52,351 nucleotides of DNA from JBHGBM01 sp041946965. Lineage in GTDB: Bacteria; Acidobacteriota; Terriglobia; Bryobacterales; Bryobacteraceae. The notes below the pieces were generated by a model. The model searched no databases and had not been told where the DNA came from. It saw only the letters and a program-made list of their open reading frames with translations. Below, piece by piece: positions 43,171 to 51,425 of this stretch (its first letter is position 1; the number at the start of each line of letters is the position of its first letter). The stretch is from NCBI GenBank assembly GCA_041946965.1, contig JBHGBM010000073.1, positions 1 to 52,351 on the forward strand, given 5' to 3'. The position numbers were made by a program, and so were the translations under genes.

Positions 43171-45039
43171 ATGGCAGCTTTTCGCAAGTTGTTTCCGGCG
43201 CTCGCTGTCCTGGTCCTGCTTGGGCTAGTTACGACGGCAAGCGCGCAGACGGCGGCCTTCCAGTGCACGGCGAACGCCGGTGTTCCCCCGCTGCTTCGGT
43301 CTGAAGGTTTGACCGAACTGACGGGCGACATCGTGTTGAACTGCACGGGCGGGACGCCGACCGCTGCTGGCACGCAAATTCCGCAAGCCAACATCAGCGT
43401 GTTTCTGAATACTGCGGTGACGAGTCGTTTGTTGAAGGACGCCAGCCAGCAGAATTCGGAAGCTCTGTTACTCATTGACGAACCCGTTCAGGGGAGCCAG
43501 GTGCCCTGCACGACGACCCCGAGTTGCCCGGTGCTTGGCAATACCCTTTCCGCAACCGGCACGACGCGGTTCGTGGGTACCCAAACTCTTCCCGGTGCGT
43601 CGAGTGCGACCGCGATCCCGAACGTGTGGGTGGGCAACGTATCCGGCAACTCCGTGACCTTCATCGGTGTTCCGGTGGAGCCTCCGGGAAGCACGGGGAC
43701 TCGCATTTACCGCATCACGAACATCCGGGCGAATGCCAGCGCAGTGGCTCCGGGCGGCTTCGGCACACCGGGCCAGGTGGTGGCTTTGATCTCGGCGACG
43801 CCGGCGACCGGCCCGACTGGTCTGACCTCGTCGTTCCCGATCAACAACCCGCAGCAGATCATTGGCTTCGTGCAGGCCGGCCTGGCGTTCGCGCTTCGCG
43901 ACTCCGGCAGGGGCTCGATCTCCAGTGATGAGAAGCAGTTCTATCAGTGCAATGACGTGGCGCGCAGGACCAACAACCTCTTCCTGCGTTACACGGAGAA
44001 CTTTGCCACTGCGTTCAAGACCCGCACGGTAGCGACTTACGCCGGCACAGAGGTTTCGCCGGCCCCGGTCGCGCAGGCTGTTCCGGGCTTGATCTACAAC
44101 AGTGAGAGCGGCTTCTACAACCCGGCTCTGGGCGGATCGCTCGCCAATGCTGGTTTGGCCGACTACGGCACCCGCCTGAAGGCGACCTTCACCAACGTCC
44201 CGGCCGGTGTGCGCCTGTTTGTCGGCTTGACCAACTACAACGTCAGCAGCACGCTGTCGGCTCGCTTGATCGGCGCCGACGCTGGCGTGTTCTTCCCCGT
44301 CGCTTCGACCACCACGGACAACTTCACCACGGCCGGTGGAATTGCCGTTGGCACGGCGGTTGCCGAACTCACTCCGGTGAACGGCACGGCGACGGCGGTT
44401 TGGGAAGTCCTCGGGGCTGATCCTCTGATCGCCCAGAACTTCGACTTCCCGGTGTGGTTCGGCTGGAGCGCCAATCCTGCCAACAACAGCCCGGCCCTTG
44501 GGACTGCCAGCGTTGCCGGCGCCTTCGCGCCGACTCCGCCGGTGTTCTCGGCTTCGGACGGCGCCAAGGCCAGCTTGACGCTCCCGATTCCGCGCTTTGT
44601 TGACACGGGTTCGGCCGTTTCGATGTTCGTGATCACCCAGTGCCGCACCAACCTGCTGTTCCCGTTCGTGACCAACCAGCTCGGCTTCGACACCGGTCTG
44701 GCGATCGCGAACACGACGCAGGATCCGTTCGGCACCTCCGCTCAGGCGGGCACTTGCGCCCTGAACTTCTACGGCGCCAATGCTCCGTCGGCGGTGACCA
44801 CTTCCTCCATCGCCGGTGGAACGGTATACGCCACGCTGGCTTCGGTGGTTGCCCCGAACTTCCAGGGTTACGCCATCGCGGTCTGCAACTTCCAGATGGG
44901 CCATGGCTTTGCGTTCGTCAGCGACCTCGGCGCGCGCAACCTCGCCATGGGCTACCTGGCGCTGGTTATGCCGGATCCCGCCCGCCAAATCCCGGCTATC
45001 ACGCTGGCTGGCGGCACTGGCGAAGTACTGGGCCAGTAA
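43171..45039 (+). CDS. Exported protein of unknown function, probably highly expressed
   Basis: This 622-residue protein is read from ATG 43171, with AAGGAG upstream and the signal peptide MAAFRKLFPALAVLVLLGL (cleavage after TTASAQ). An upstream in-frame ATG at 43120 lacks these. The mature protein starts with AAFQCTANAGVPPLLRSEGL and contains LTGDIVLNCTGGTPT and LLLIDEP. I recall similar N-termini in uncharacterised Acidobacteriota exported proteins. It has paired cysteines (VPCTTTPSCP, GTCALNF, AVCNFQMGHG) and Ala/Thr/Gly-rich beta strands, with no enzyme motif. Tandem good promoters, a long leader and a strong terminator suggest an abundant secreted or surface protein. It is a single-gene unit. 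Confidence 0.8.
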   Translation: MAAFRKLFPALAVLVLLGLVTTASAQTAAFQCTANAGVPPLLRSEGLTELTGDIVLNCTGGTPTAAGTQIPQANISVFLNTAVTSRLLKDASQQNSEALLLIDEPVQGSQVPCTTTPSCPVLGNTLSATGTTRFVGTQTLPGASSATAIPNVWVGNVSGNSVTFIGVPVEPPGSTGTRIYRITNIRANASAVAPGGFGTPGQVVALISATPATGPTGLTSSFPINNPQQIIGFVQAGLAFALRDSGRGSISSDEKQFYQCNDVARRTNNLFLRYTENFATAFKTRTVATYAGTEVSPAPVAQAVPGLIYNSESGFYNPALGGSLANAGLADYGTRLKATFTNVPAGVRLFVGLTNYNVSSTLSARLIGADAGVFFPVASTTTDNFTTAGGIAVGTAVAELTPVNGTATAVWEVLGADPLIAQNFDFPVWFGWSANPANNSPALGTASVAGAFAPTPPVFSASDGAKASLTLPIPRFVDTGSAVSMFVITQCRTNLLFPFVTNQLGFDTGLAIANTTQDPFGTSAQAGTCALNFYGANAPSAVTTSSIAGGTVYATLASVVAPNFQGYAIAVCNFQMGHGFAFVSDLGARNLAMGYLALVMPDPARQIPAITLAGGTGEVLGQ

Positions 45040-45063
45040 ACATCAATCGGTTGTCTCTTTACA

Positions 45064-45094
45064 GGGGGGAGCCGCCAGGCTCTCCCCTTTTTTT
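45064..45094 (+). terminator. Strong intrinsic terminator after the exported protein gene
   Basis: A 10-bp stem (45064-45073 with 45078-45087; one G-U pair at 45068/45083) closes a four-base loop GCCA and is followed by seven T (45088-45094). It lies 25 bases after the stop of the gene at 43171. Confidence 0.93.
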
Positions 45095-45185
45095 GTACCT
45101 TTGCTACAGTCAAAACTAGTGGTACACTACTGTTCTCGCCCGCGTCCATCGACCTAATCGTGTTTATTCCCTAGAGGAGTCTCGA

Positions 45186-47309
45186 ATGGCAAGATATAGT
45201 GCTACGCTGCTTAGCTTCCTTGCCGCTCTCGCCCTGCTGGGCGGAGCGGCTCAGGGCCAGACCATCTCCATCGTTTCCGGAAACGGACAGGTGACCTGCC
45301 CGTTGTGTCTGCCTAACCCCAATCCCTTCTTCGACAATCTGGTAGTGGTGGTGAAGGACGCTGCCGGCAATGCCGTGCCCAACTACCCCGTCACGTTCAG
45401 CGTGTCCGGCCTGGGCACCATCTCGGGCGCACAATCGCTTGTGCTCAACACCGGTACCGACGGGACCGTGAGCGTTCCGTTCGCGCAGCCGGTTCCGCTT
45501 GGTTCGACATTCGGTCTGGCGTTCACGCAAAGCACCATTACCGCCACGGCCGGGGCATCCTCGGTTCAATTCGTCGAAACCACGCTGTTGACCGACCCGA
45601 CCACCGGCGTCGCCCAGGTGCCTTCGCCGCAACTGGTCAGCCCCACGATCGGCACCACTCTGACGGGCCAATCCGGACAGGTGAGCACGACGCCGATTCA
45701 GGTCCGCGTCGGCACACTCTTCGGCACCGGGGTTCCGGGCGTCGAAGTGAAACTGGTGCCGCTGGAGGGCAACACCGTGACCGCCGTATGCCAGTCCACG
45801 CCGGGCCTGGCGCCCGGCACGGTTCTGACGGACGCCACGGGGACGGCCACCTGCAACGTGGTCTTCGGCGGCGTGATCGGCTTCGGCCAGTTCAACGTGC
45901 AGATCGGCAACAAGTGGGCGATCTTCGGCCCCCTCTCGATTCAGGTCACGCCGGGCCTGCCCTGCGCGGCCCGCATCATCAATGCCAGCGACCGCCAGAC
46001 CGCGAACGCCGGGCAGATGTTGCCCGCGCCGCTGATCGCGCGTATAGAGGACTGCGGCGGCAATCCGCTCTCGAATATTCCCGTCGCCTGGACCGTTAGC
46101 CAGGGCAGCGGCACGCTGATCAATACCCGCACTGTGACGGACGCCAATGGCCAGGCCTCCACGAACCTGACGCCCGGTCCGGCGGGAGGGAACGTACAAG
46201 TGACCATGGCCGTCGCGCCGGGCACGCAAACGGCGACGGGCAATCCTGTTTCGGTGCAGTTCAACTTCACCATTGCGATCGCGGTTACCGCCTTGCAGAA
46301 GCTTAGCGGCGACGGCCAGACCGGCGTGCAGAACCAGGCCTTCCCGCAAGCGCTCACGGTGCAGGTGAACAACGGGGCGCAGCCGGTGCCGGGCGTGGCG
46401 GTGCAGTTCGCCGTCGCCAGCGGCAGCGTGACGCTCAGCGCCTCGAGCGCGATTACCGACGCGCAGGGCCGCGCTTCCGTGACCGCCACAGCGGGACCGG
46501 CGGCAGGTCCGGCCGCGGTGACCGCCACCATTCAGAACCTCTCGGTGACGTTCAACCTGACGGTGCGGCCTCCGGGGCCCTCGAACATTGCGTTTCTGAA
46601 CGGCGCGGGGTTCCAGCGGAACTTCATCTCGCCGTGCAGCATTGCCACCATCACGGGCCAGGGAATCGCTACGGGCATCCAGGGCGTGGTGGCTCCATCC
46701 GTGCAAGTGGGTCCGCTGCCGCTGACGGTGGCGGGCGTCACGGTGCAATTTGGCGAGATCTTCGCGCCCATTTACAGCGTCGCGAACCAGAGCGGCCAGG
46801 AATCGGTTACGGTGCAGGTGCCCTGCGAGATCCAGCCGGGCAATGTGCTGGTGACCATCCGCGTCGGACAGGGCTCGGGGCAGTTCACCGCCGCAGTGCT
46901 AGCGGTGGCGCCCGGACTGTTTGAGACAACTCTCCCGGACAATCGCCGGCAGGCCGTCCTGCTGAAGCCGGACGGCACCTTCGTATCGCCGGTCAATCCG
47001 GCGCGCAGGGGCGAGATCATCCGGACCTACGTGACGGGCATCGGCAACACTACCCCGGCGCTGCCCACCAACTCGCCCGGGTTGCCCGCGCAGGAATCGA
47101 CCATCGACATCACGAATATCGTGGTGGGCGTGGCTGGCGCCGGCGTGCGGGTGGTGTCGGCGCGGCACGCCCCGGGCCTGATCGGCGTCTCGGAAGTGGC
47201 GTTCGAACTCCCGAGCGATGCGCCCATGGGCACGCAGCCCTTCGTGGTGGCCGTGGCTCAGGGCGGCAGCCTGGTGTTCTCGAACCCGTCGATCATTCCG
47301 GTGCAGTAA
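45186..47309 (+). CDS. Exported Ig-like protein with TIGR03437 C-terminus
   Basis: This 707-residue protein starts at ATG 45186 (GAGGAG upstream) with a signal peptide (about 1-23, ALLGGAAQG). It has several bacterial Ig-like (BIG1-type) domains, with repeated VTFSVSGLGTI, VPVAWTVSQGSGTLIN-like and VAVQFAVASGSVTLSAS motifs plus TDAQGRA-type turns. The Solibacter-type C-terminal domain (about 465-707: IAFLNGAGFQRNFISP, CSIATITGQGIA, ETTLPDNRRQAVLLKPDG, VAFELPSDAPMGTQ) closes it. The domain is shared with the giant protein at 37550. A surface or secreted adhesion/binding role is inferred. A terminator follows at 47338. Confidence 0.85.
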   Translation: MARYSATLLSFLAALALLGGAAQGQTISIVSGNGQVTCPLCLPNPNPFFDNLVVVVKDAAGNAVPNYPVTFSVSGLGTISGAQSLVLNTGTDGTVSVPFAQPVPLGSTFGLAFTQSTITATAGASSVQFVETTLLTDPTTGVAQVPSPQLVSPTIGTTLTGQSGQVSTTPIQVRVGTLFGTGVPGVEVKLVPLEGNTVTAVCQSTPGLAPGTVLTDATGTATCNVVFGGVIGFGQFNVQIGNKWAIFGPLSIQVTPGLPCAARIINASDRQTANAGQMLPAPLIARIEDCGGNPLSNIPVAWTVSQGSGTLINTRTVTDANGQASTNLTPGPAGGNVQVTMAVAPGTQTATGNPVSVQFNFTIAIAVTALQKLSGDGQTGVQNQAFPQALTVQVNNGAQPVPGVAVQFAVASGSVTLSASSAITDAQGRASVTATAGPAAGPAAVTATIQNLSVTFNLTVRPPGPSNIAFLNGAGFQRNFISPCSIATITGQGIATGIQGVVAPSVQVGPLPLTVAGVTVQFGEIFAPIYSVANQSGQESVTVQVPCEIQPGNVLVTIRVGQGSGQFTAAVLAVAPGLFETTLPDNRRQAVLLKPDGTFVSPVNPARRGEIIRTYVTGIGNTTPALPTNSPGLPAQESTIDITNIVVGVAGAGVRVVSARHAPGLIGVSEVAFELPSDAPMGTQPFVVAVAQGGSLVFSNPSIIPVQ

Positions 47310-47320
47310 GAACCGCTTTC

Positions 47321-48520
47321 TTACGGAAGCTTGAAAGAATCCGGGGACACGCCTGGAGGGTTGGGAGTGTCCCCGGATTTTTTTTGGCGTACAGGGGCGA
47401 GTGGCTCCTGGTGCGGGCCGTTGCCGCCGTGAACGACGCGGGAGATCGCGTTCACCAGGCGGCGATAGGGGATGTGCTCGTAGTCGTCGAAAGCGACCCA
47501 CTCGCCGTCGCGCCAGCTTGAATAGAACCAGCGGGCCAGCAGGGCGAGGCGCTCTTGCCGCTCGCGGGCTGAGGTGGGGAGGGGCGTCACGGCGGCAAAC
47601 AACTCGCGCAGGCGCTGATCCATCGAGATGGTGCGGCCCTGCTCCACGGCGAAGCTGAAGCGGCGCGGTTCGAGCCACTGGCCGCCGCGCAGCATCCACA
47701 TCTCCACCGAATCGGGCGCAGCCGAGCGGCAGATGGCGGCTCCGTGGAGACGGGCGACGTCGCGCGCCATTTCGTCGGCCAGCCGCGCGGCCTCGCGCAC
47801 CTTCTCCAGGCGCTTGTGCTGGCGCGCGGCGGCCTCGAATTCCATTTCCTCGCTGAAGCGGTCGCGGGCTTTTTCGATGGACTCGATGAGCGAACGCCCT
47901 CCGCTGGAGAGAAACTCGGCCACACGCGCGGCCTCGTGGCGGTATTCATCGAGTCCCACCACCTGCTGGCAGGGCCGCAGGCACATCCCCATCTCGCCGT
48001 ACATGCAGCCGGGGTGCGCGGGAGACGGATCGAAGTCCTCCTGGCAGCGGCGCAATTGGAACAGGTCCAGCATCTGCGATTCGAACCGTTCGGCCGAAGC
48101 GCGCGCCCGGAAGGGACCGAAGTAAACCGAGCGTCCCTGCGCAAGGTGGGTCGTGATGGCGGTGCGCGGGAAGGGGCTTCCCATGGTGAGCTTCACGAAC
48201 GGCGGCATGCGCAGCTTCAGCAATTCCGGGTAGGTGTCCCGGAAGTGCAGCCGTGCGGTTTCGTACATCGTCATGGAGGACTCGAGCGACGAGCCGGTGA
48301 GGCGATATTCGATCCGCCGGACGGCATCCCGCAGGTTCAGCAGCCGCGAAGGCTTCTCTCGCGCGCGCAGCAAACGCAGTAAACGGCGGCGCAGTAGCGC
48401 GGTGCGGGCGAGGTACGGGGAACCCTGTTCGGGCCATAAGAGGAACACCGCAGGCTGGTTGGGGACTTCGGCCAGAACGGCGTCAAGCCTTTCGGTGCCG
48501 GGCAGGTCGATCACGGTCAC
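47321..48520 (-). CDS. UvrC N-terminal-half paralog (GIY-YIG-like region plus UVR region)
   Basis: This 399-residue protein is read from GTG 48520; GTG 48514 is equally possible and no ribosome site decides it. The middle shows UvrC-like features: YFGPFRARASAERFESQMLD, FQLRRC, PGCMYGEMGMCLRPC, and a UVR-type helix (FSEEMEFEAAARQHKRLEKV). The N-terminus is only weakly GIY-YIG-like, with no clear GIY or YIG. The C-terminal RNase H-like nuclease and HhH domains of UvrC are absent, so it is not a full excision nuclease subunit. The last 20 or so codons (KKSGDTPNPPGVSPDSF) are the hairpin repeat read through, so the C-terminus is probably recent. Divergent from the dehydrogenase operon. Confidence 0.75.
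   Translation of the reverse strand: MTVIDLPGTERLDAVLAEVPNQPAVFLLWPEQGSPYLARTALLRRRLLRLLRAREKPSRLLNLRDAVRRIEYRLTGSSLESSMTMYETARLHFRDTYPELLKLRMPPFVKLTMGSPFPRTAITTHLAQGRSVYFGPFRARASAERFESQMLDLFQLRRCQEDFDPSPAHPGCMYGEMGMCLRPCQQVVGLDEYRHEAARVAEFLSSGGRSLIESIEKARDRFSEEMEFEAAARQHKRLEKVREAARLADEMARDVARLHGAAICRSAAPDSVEMWMLRGGQWLEPRRFSFAVEQGRTISMDQRLRELFAAVTPLPTSARERQERLALLARWFYSSWRDGEWVAFDDYEHIPYRRLVNAISRVVHGGNGPHQEPLAPVRQKKSGDTPNPPGVSPDSFKLP
47338..47385 (+). terminator. Perfect 13-bp hairpin terminator, repeat-like
   Basis: AATCCGGGGACAC (47338-47350) and GTGTCCCCGGATT (47367-47379) are exact reverse complements, followed by a T-run (47378-47385). It ends the gene at 45186. It also lies within the 3' end of the convergent UvrC-like gene, whose last codons encode it. 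The left arm and flank CCGGGGACACGCC match the hairpin at 697-709. Confidence 0.85.
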
Positions 48521-48557
48521 TGCTTGGATTTTATCGCGCCCTGCTAAAATGGGCCGC

Positions 48558-48586
48558 TTGAGGCAGTGGGTCCGTTTTGGTATAGT
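48558..48586 (+). promoter_or_regulatory. Promoter of the xanthine-dehydrogenase-type operon
   Basis: TTGAGG (48558-48563) and TATAGT (48581-48586) with a 17-base spacer lie about 57 bases upstream of the ATG at 48644. They are inside the divergent gap with the UvrC-like gene (48521-48643). Confidence 0.65.
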
Positions 48587-48643
48587 TGACTCGATTTTTC
48601 GGCCATTACAGGACAGACGAGGGCAGGAAAGGAAGGCGTTTTC

Positions 48644-49288
48644 ATGAAGAAACCACAGGACGCTGAAACTCCCCCTAAACCCGATCGCGGCTTTTCCCGG
48701 CGCGGCTTCATCCGCGGCGTGGGGATCAGTGGCGGCGCACTGGGCAGCGGGGTTCTGGAAGAGGAGGCACTGGCACAGGCGCCCGCGGGAAAGGTGGTGG
48801 GGCCCGGTCCGGTGCCGATCACGCTTAAGATCAACGGCAAGCCGCACAACGTGAACGTCGAGCCGCGCACCACTCTGCTCGACGCGTTGCGCGACAACCT
48901 GAACTACACCGGCGCGAAGCGCGTCTGCGACCGCGGCGCGTGCGGGGCGTGCACGGTTATCATGGCGGGCAAACCCGTGTACGCGTGCAACGTCCTGGCG
49001 ATCGACGCTCAGGACAAAGACATCGAAACCATCGAGGGCCTGAGCACCGGCCGTACGCTGCACCCCATCGAGGCGGCATTCGTCAACAACGACGCCTCGC
49101 AGTGCGGCTACTGCACGCCCGGGTTCGTGATGGCGACGAAGGCGTTCCTGGCCAAGCACCCGAGTCCCACGCCGGAGCAGGTGGAAAAAGGACTTGGCGG
49201 AAACTTGTGCCGCTGCGGCACCTACATGGGCATCCGCAAGGCCGTGCTGGAAGCCGCCAAGACCGTGAAAGGAGGACGCCGTGCCTGA
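48644..49288 (+). CDS. Tat-exported 2Fe-2S subunit of a xanthine-dehydrogenase-type oxidoreductase
   Basis: This 214-residue small subunit carries an N-terminal twin-arginine signal (FSRRGFIRGVGISGGALGSG). The first ferredoxin-like cluster motif is in CDRGACGACTVIMAG. A helical second cluster domain with CGYCTPGFVMATK and CRCGTYMGIRK follows. It passes electrons from the molybdopterin site to FAD. The Tat signal makes the complex periplasmic. It is first of three genes; the next start (GTG 49281) overlaps its end by 8 bases, so they are coupled. Confidence 0.93.
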   Translation: MKKPQDAETPPKPDRGFSRRGFIRGVGISGGALGSGVLEEEALAQAPAGKVVGPGPVPITLKINGKPHNVNVEPRTTLLDALRDNLNYTGAKRVCDRGACGACTVIMAGKPVYACNVLAIDAQDKDIETIEGLSTGRTLHPIEAAFVNNDASQCGYCTPGFVMATKAFLAKHPSPTPEQVEKGLGGNLCRCGTYMGIRKAVLEAAKTVKGGRRA

Positions 49289-51425
49289 CATCAAAGATTA
49301 CGCATGGCCGCCGATGGATAAGCGGCGCGTGATGGGCAAGCGCTACAGCCGCGTGGATGGCCCCGTAAAGGTCAGCGGCAAAGCGAAATACAGTTCGGAC
49401 CTGAAGCTGCCCGGCATGCTGTACGGCGCGCTGCTCACCAGCCCGCACGCGCACGCCAAGGTGACTTCGATCGACACCAGCGCCGCGGAGAAGAGCGCCG
49501 GCGTAAAGGGCGTGCAAGTCATTTCTCCCGCCGGAACCGAGATCCAATGGGCGGGAACCGAGGTCGCGCACGTAGTGGCGGACACGGAGAACCACGCGCG
49601 CGACGCAGTGCGGAAGATCAAGGTGCAGTACGAAGTGCTGCCGCACGTCGTACGCGAGGAGGACCTCTCGAAGGCGACCGGCCGCACGCGCGCGGCGGGC
49701 GAGAGAGTCACGGGCGATCCGGACAAGGCGTTCCAGGAAGCCGAGGTGACCTCCGAAGGTCTTTACGGCGTGCCGGTGGTGACACACTGCACGCTGGAGA
49801 CGCACGGCGCGGTGATGCACTGGCAGGGAGAGAAAGTGGATTTCTACGCGACCACGCAGGCCGTTTCCGCCATTGCCGGCACGCTGTCGCCGAACATCAA
49901 AGTACCGGTGGCGAACATCCACGTGAAGCAGGATCATATCGGCGGCGCCTTCGGCAGCAAATTCTCCGCGGACCGCTGGGACGCGTTCACGGCGCAGCAA
50001 TCGAAAGCCGCGGGCGGCAAACCGGTGAAGCTGTTTCTGGACCGCTCCACGGATTTGCAGATCGCGGGCAACCGCCCGTCGGCGTTTGCCAGGATCAAGC
50101 TGGCCGCGAAGAAGGACGGCACCATCACCGGGTGGCAGTCGGAATCGTGGGCCACGGGCGGTGTGGGCGGCGGCGGCATGCCTCCCATTCCGTACGTGTT
50201 CAGCGAGATTCCCAACCAGCGGCTGCGCCACACGGCGGTTTCCACCAACTGCTCCGGGCAGCGCGCGTGGCGGGCTCCCAACCAGCAGCAGGCGTCCTAT
50301 TTGACGTGCTCGGCCCTGGAGGACCTGGCCGCGGCGCTCAAGATGGACCCGATGGAGCTGTTCGCCAAGAACGCGGGCTATACGCCGCGCGCGGACACGT
50401 ACCGCTCGCAGCTCATCAAGGCCGCGGAACTCTCAGAGTGGAAACGGCTATGGCACCCGCGCGGCGAAAGCGGGCCCGGACCGGTGAAGCGCGGGCTGGG
50501 CATCGGCGTCAACGCGTGGGGCGGCGGCGGCCACCAGAGCCAGTGCCGCACGACCATCAACGCCGACGGCTCGGTGGTGCTCGAACTCGGCAGCCAGGAC
50601 CTGGGGACGGGAACGCGCACCATCATCATGATGGTGGCGGCGGAGACTCTGGGGCTGCCGGTGCAGGCCATCACGCTGCGGATCGGCGACAACCAGTATC
50701 CGTCGTCGGGAAGTTCCGGAGGCTCCACCACGGTGGGCGGTGTTTCCTCTTCCACGCGCAAGTCCACAACCAACGCGCTGTTCAAGCTGTACGAGTTGGT
50801 TGCTCCGGCGCTGGGGGTGAAGCCCGAGGAGTTGGAAGCGGTGGAGGGCCGGATTCAGGTGAAGGGCAACGCGGCCAAGGGCCTCACCTGGCAGGCGGCC
50901 TGCAAGAAACTGGGGACCTCGAAGATCTCCGAGATGGGCGTCAACGAGCAGCGCAACCCGATGGGACTGAACGCCAGCGGCGTGGGCGGCATTGAGGTTG
51001 CGGACGTCTCGGTGGACATCGAGACGGGCATCGTGAAGCTCAACCGTTTCGTCGTGGTGCAGGACTGCGGACTGGTGATCAACCCGAAGACGGCGGAAAG
51101 CCAGTGTTACGGCGGGATCATCATGGGCATCTGCACGGCGCTGTACGAAGAGCGCATCATGGATCAGGTTACCGGGCGCATGGTGAACACCGCCTTCGAT
51201 ACTTACAAGCTGGCGGGCATCGGCGATATCGGCAACATCATTGTTCACCTCGACATTGCGGAACAGCACGATAAACGCGGCGTGATCGGTCTGGGCGAGC
51301 CGCCGGCCATCGGCATTCAGGCGGCGATCGGCAACGCGGTGGCCAACGCCATCGGGGTTCGGGTGCCCTTTATGCCTATGACGCCGGAGCGCGTGCTGGC
51401 CGCTCTGGAAAGGAGGAATGCGTAA
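49281..51425 (+). CDS. Molybdopterin-binding subunit of a xanthine-dehydrogenase-type oxidoreductase
   Basis: This 714-residue subunit starts at GTG 49281 with AAGGAGG upstream and overlaps the small-subunit gene by 8 bases. It has the aldehyde-oxidase/xanthine-dehydrogenase large-subunit plan: GKAKYSSDLKLPGMLYG, GGAFGSKFSADRW (cofactor loop), RAWRAPNQQQ, QDLGTGTRT, SSGSSGGSTTVGG and GVIGLGEPPAIGI with the catalytic Glu near residue 670. It is somewhat shorter than the usual 750-780 residues. The substrate, an aldehyde or N-heterocycle, is unknown. It carries no signal of its own and is probably co-exported with the Tat-signal subunit. Confidence 0.92.
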   Translation: MPDIKDYAWPPMDKRRVMGKRYSRVDGPVKVSGKAKYSSDLKLPGMLYGALLTSPHAHAKVTSIDTSAAEKSAGVKGVQVISPAGTEIQWAGTEVAHVVADTENHARDAVRKIKVQYEVLPHVVREEDLSKATGRTRAAGERVTGDPDKAFQEAEVTSEGLYGVPVVTHCTLETHGAVMHWQGEKVDFYATTQAVSAIAGTLSPNIKVPVANIHVKQDHIGGAFGSKFSADRWDAFTAQQSKAAGGKPVKLFLDRSTDLQIAGNRPSAFARIKLAAKKDGTITGWQSESWATGGVGGGGMPPIPYVFSEIPNQRLRHTAVSTNCSGQRAWRAPNQQQASYLTCSALEDLAAALKMDPMELFAKNAGYTPRADTYRSQLIKAAELSEWKRLWHPRGESGPGPVKRGLGIGVNAWGGGGHQSQCRTTINADGSVVLELGSQDLGTGTRTIIMMVAAETLGLPVQAITLRIGDNQYPSSGSSGGSTTVGGVSSSTRKSTTNALFKLYELVAPALGVKPEELEAVEGRIQVKGNAAKGLTWQAACKKLGTSKISEMGVNEQRNPMGLNASGVGGIEVADVSVDIETGIVKLNRFVVVQDCGLVINPKTAESQCYGGIIMGICTALYEERIMDQVTGRMVNTAFDTYKLAGIGDIGNIIVHLDIAEQHDKRGVIGLGEPPAIGIQAAIGNAVANAIGVRVPFMPMTPERVLAALERRNA

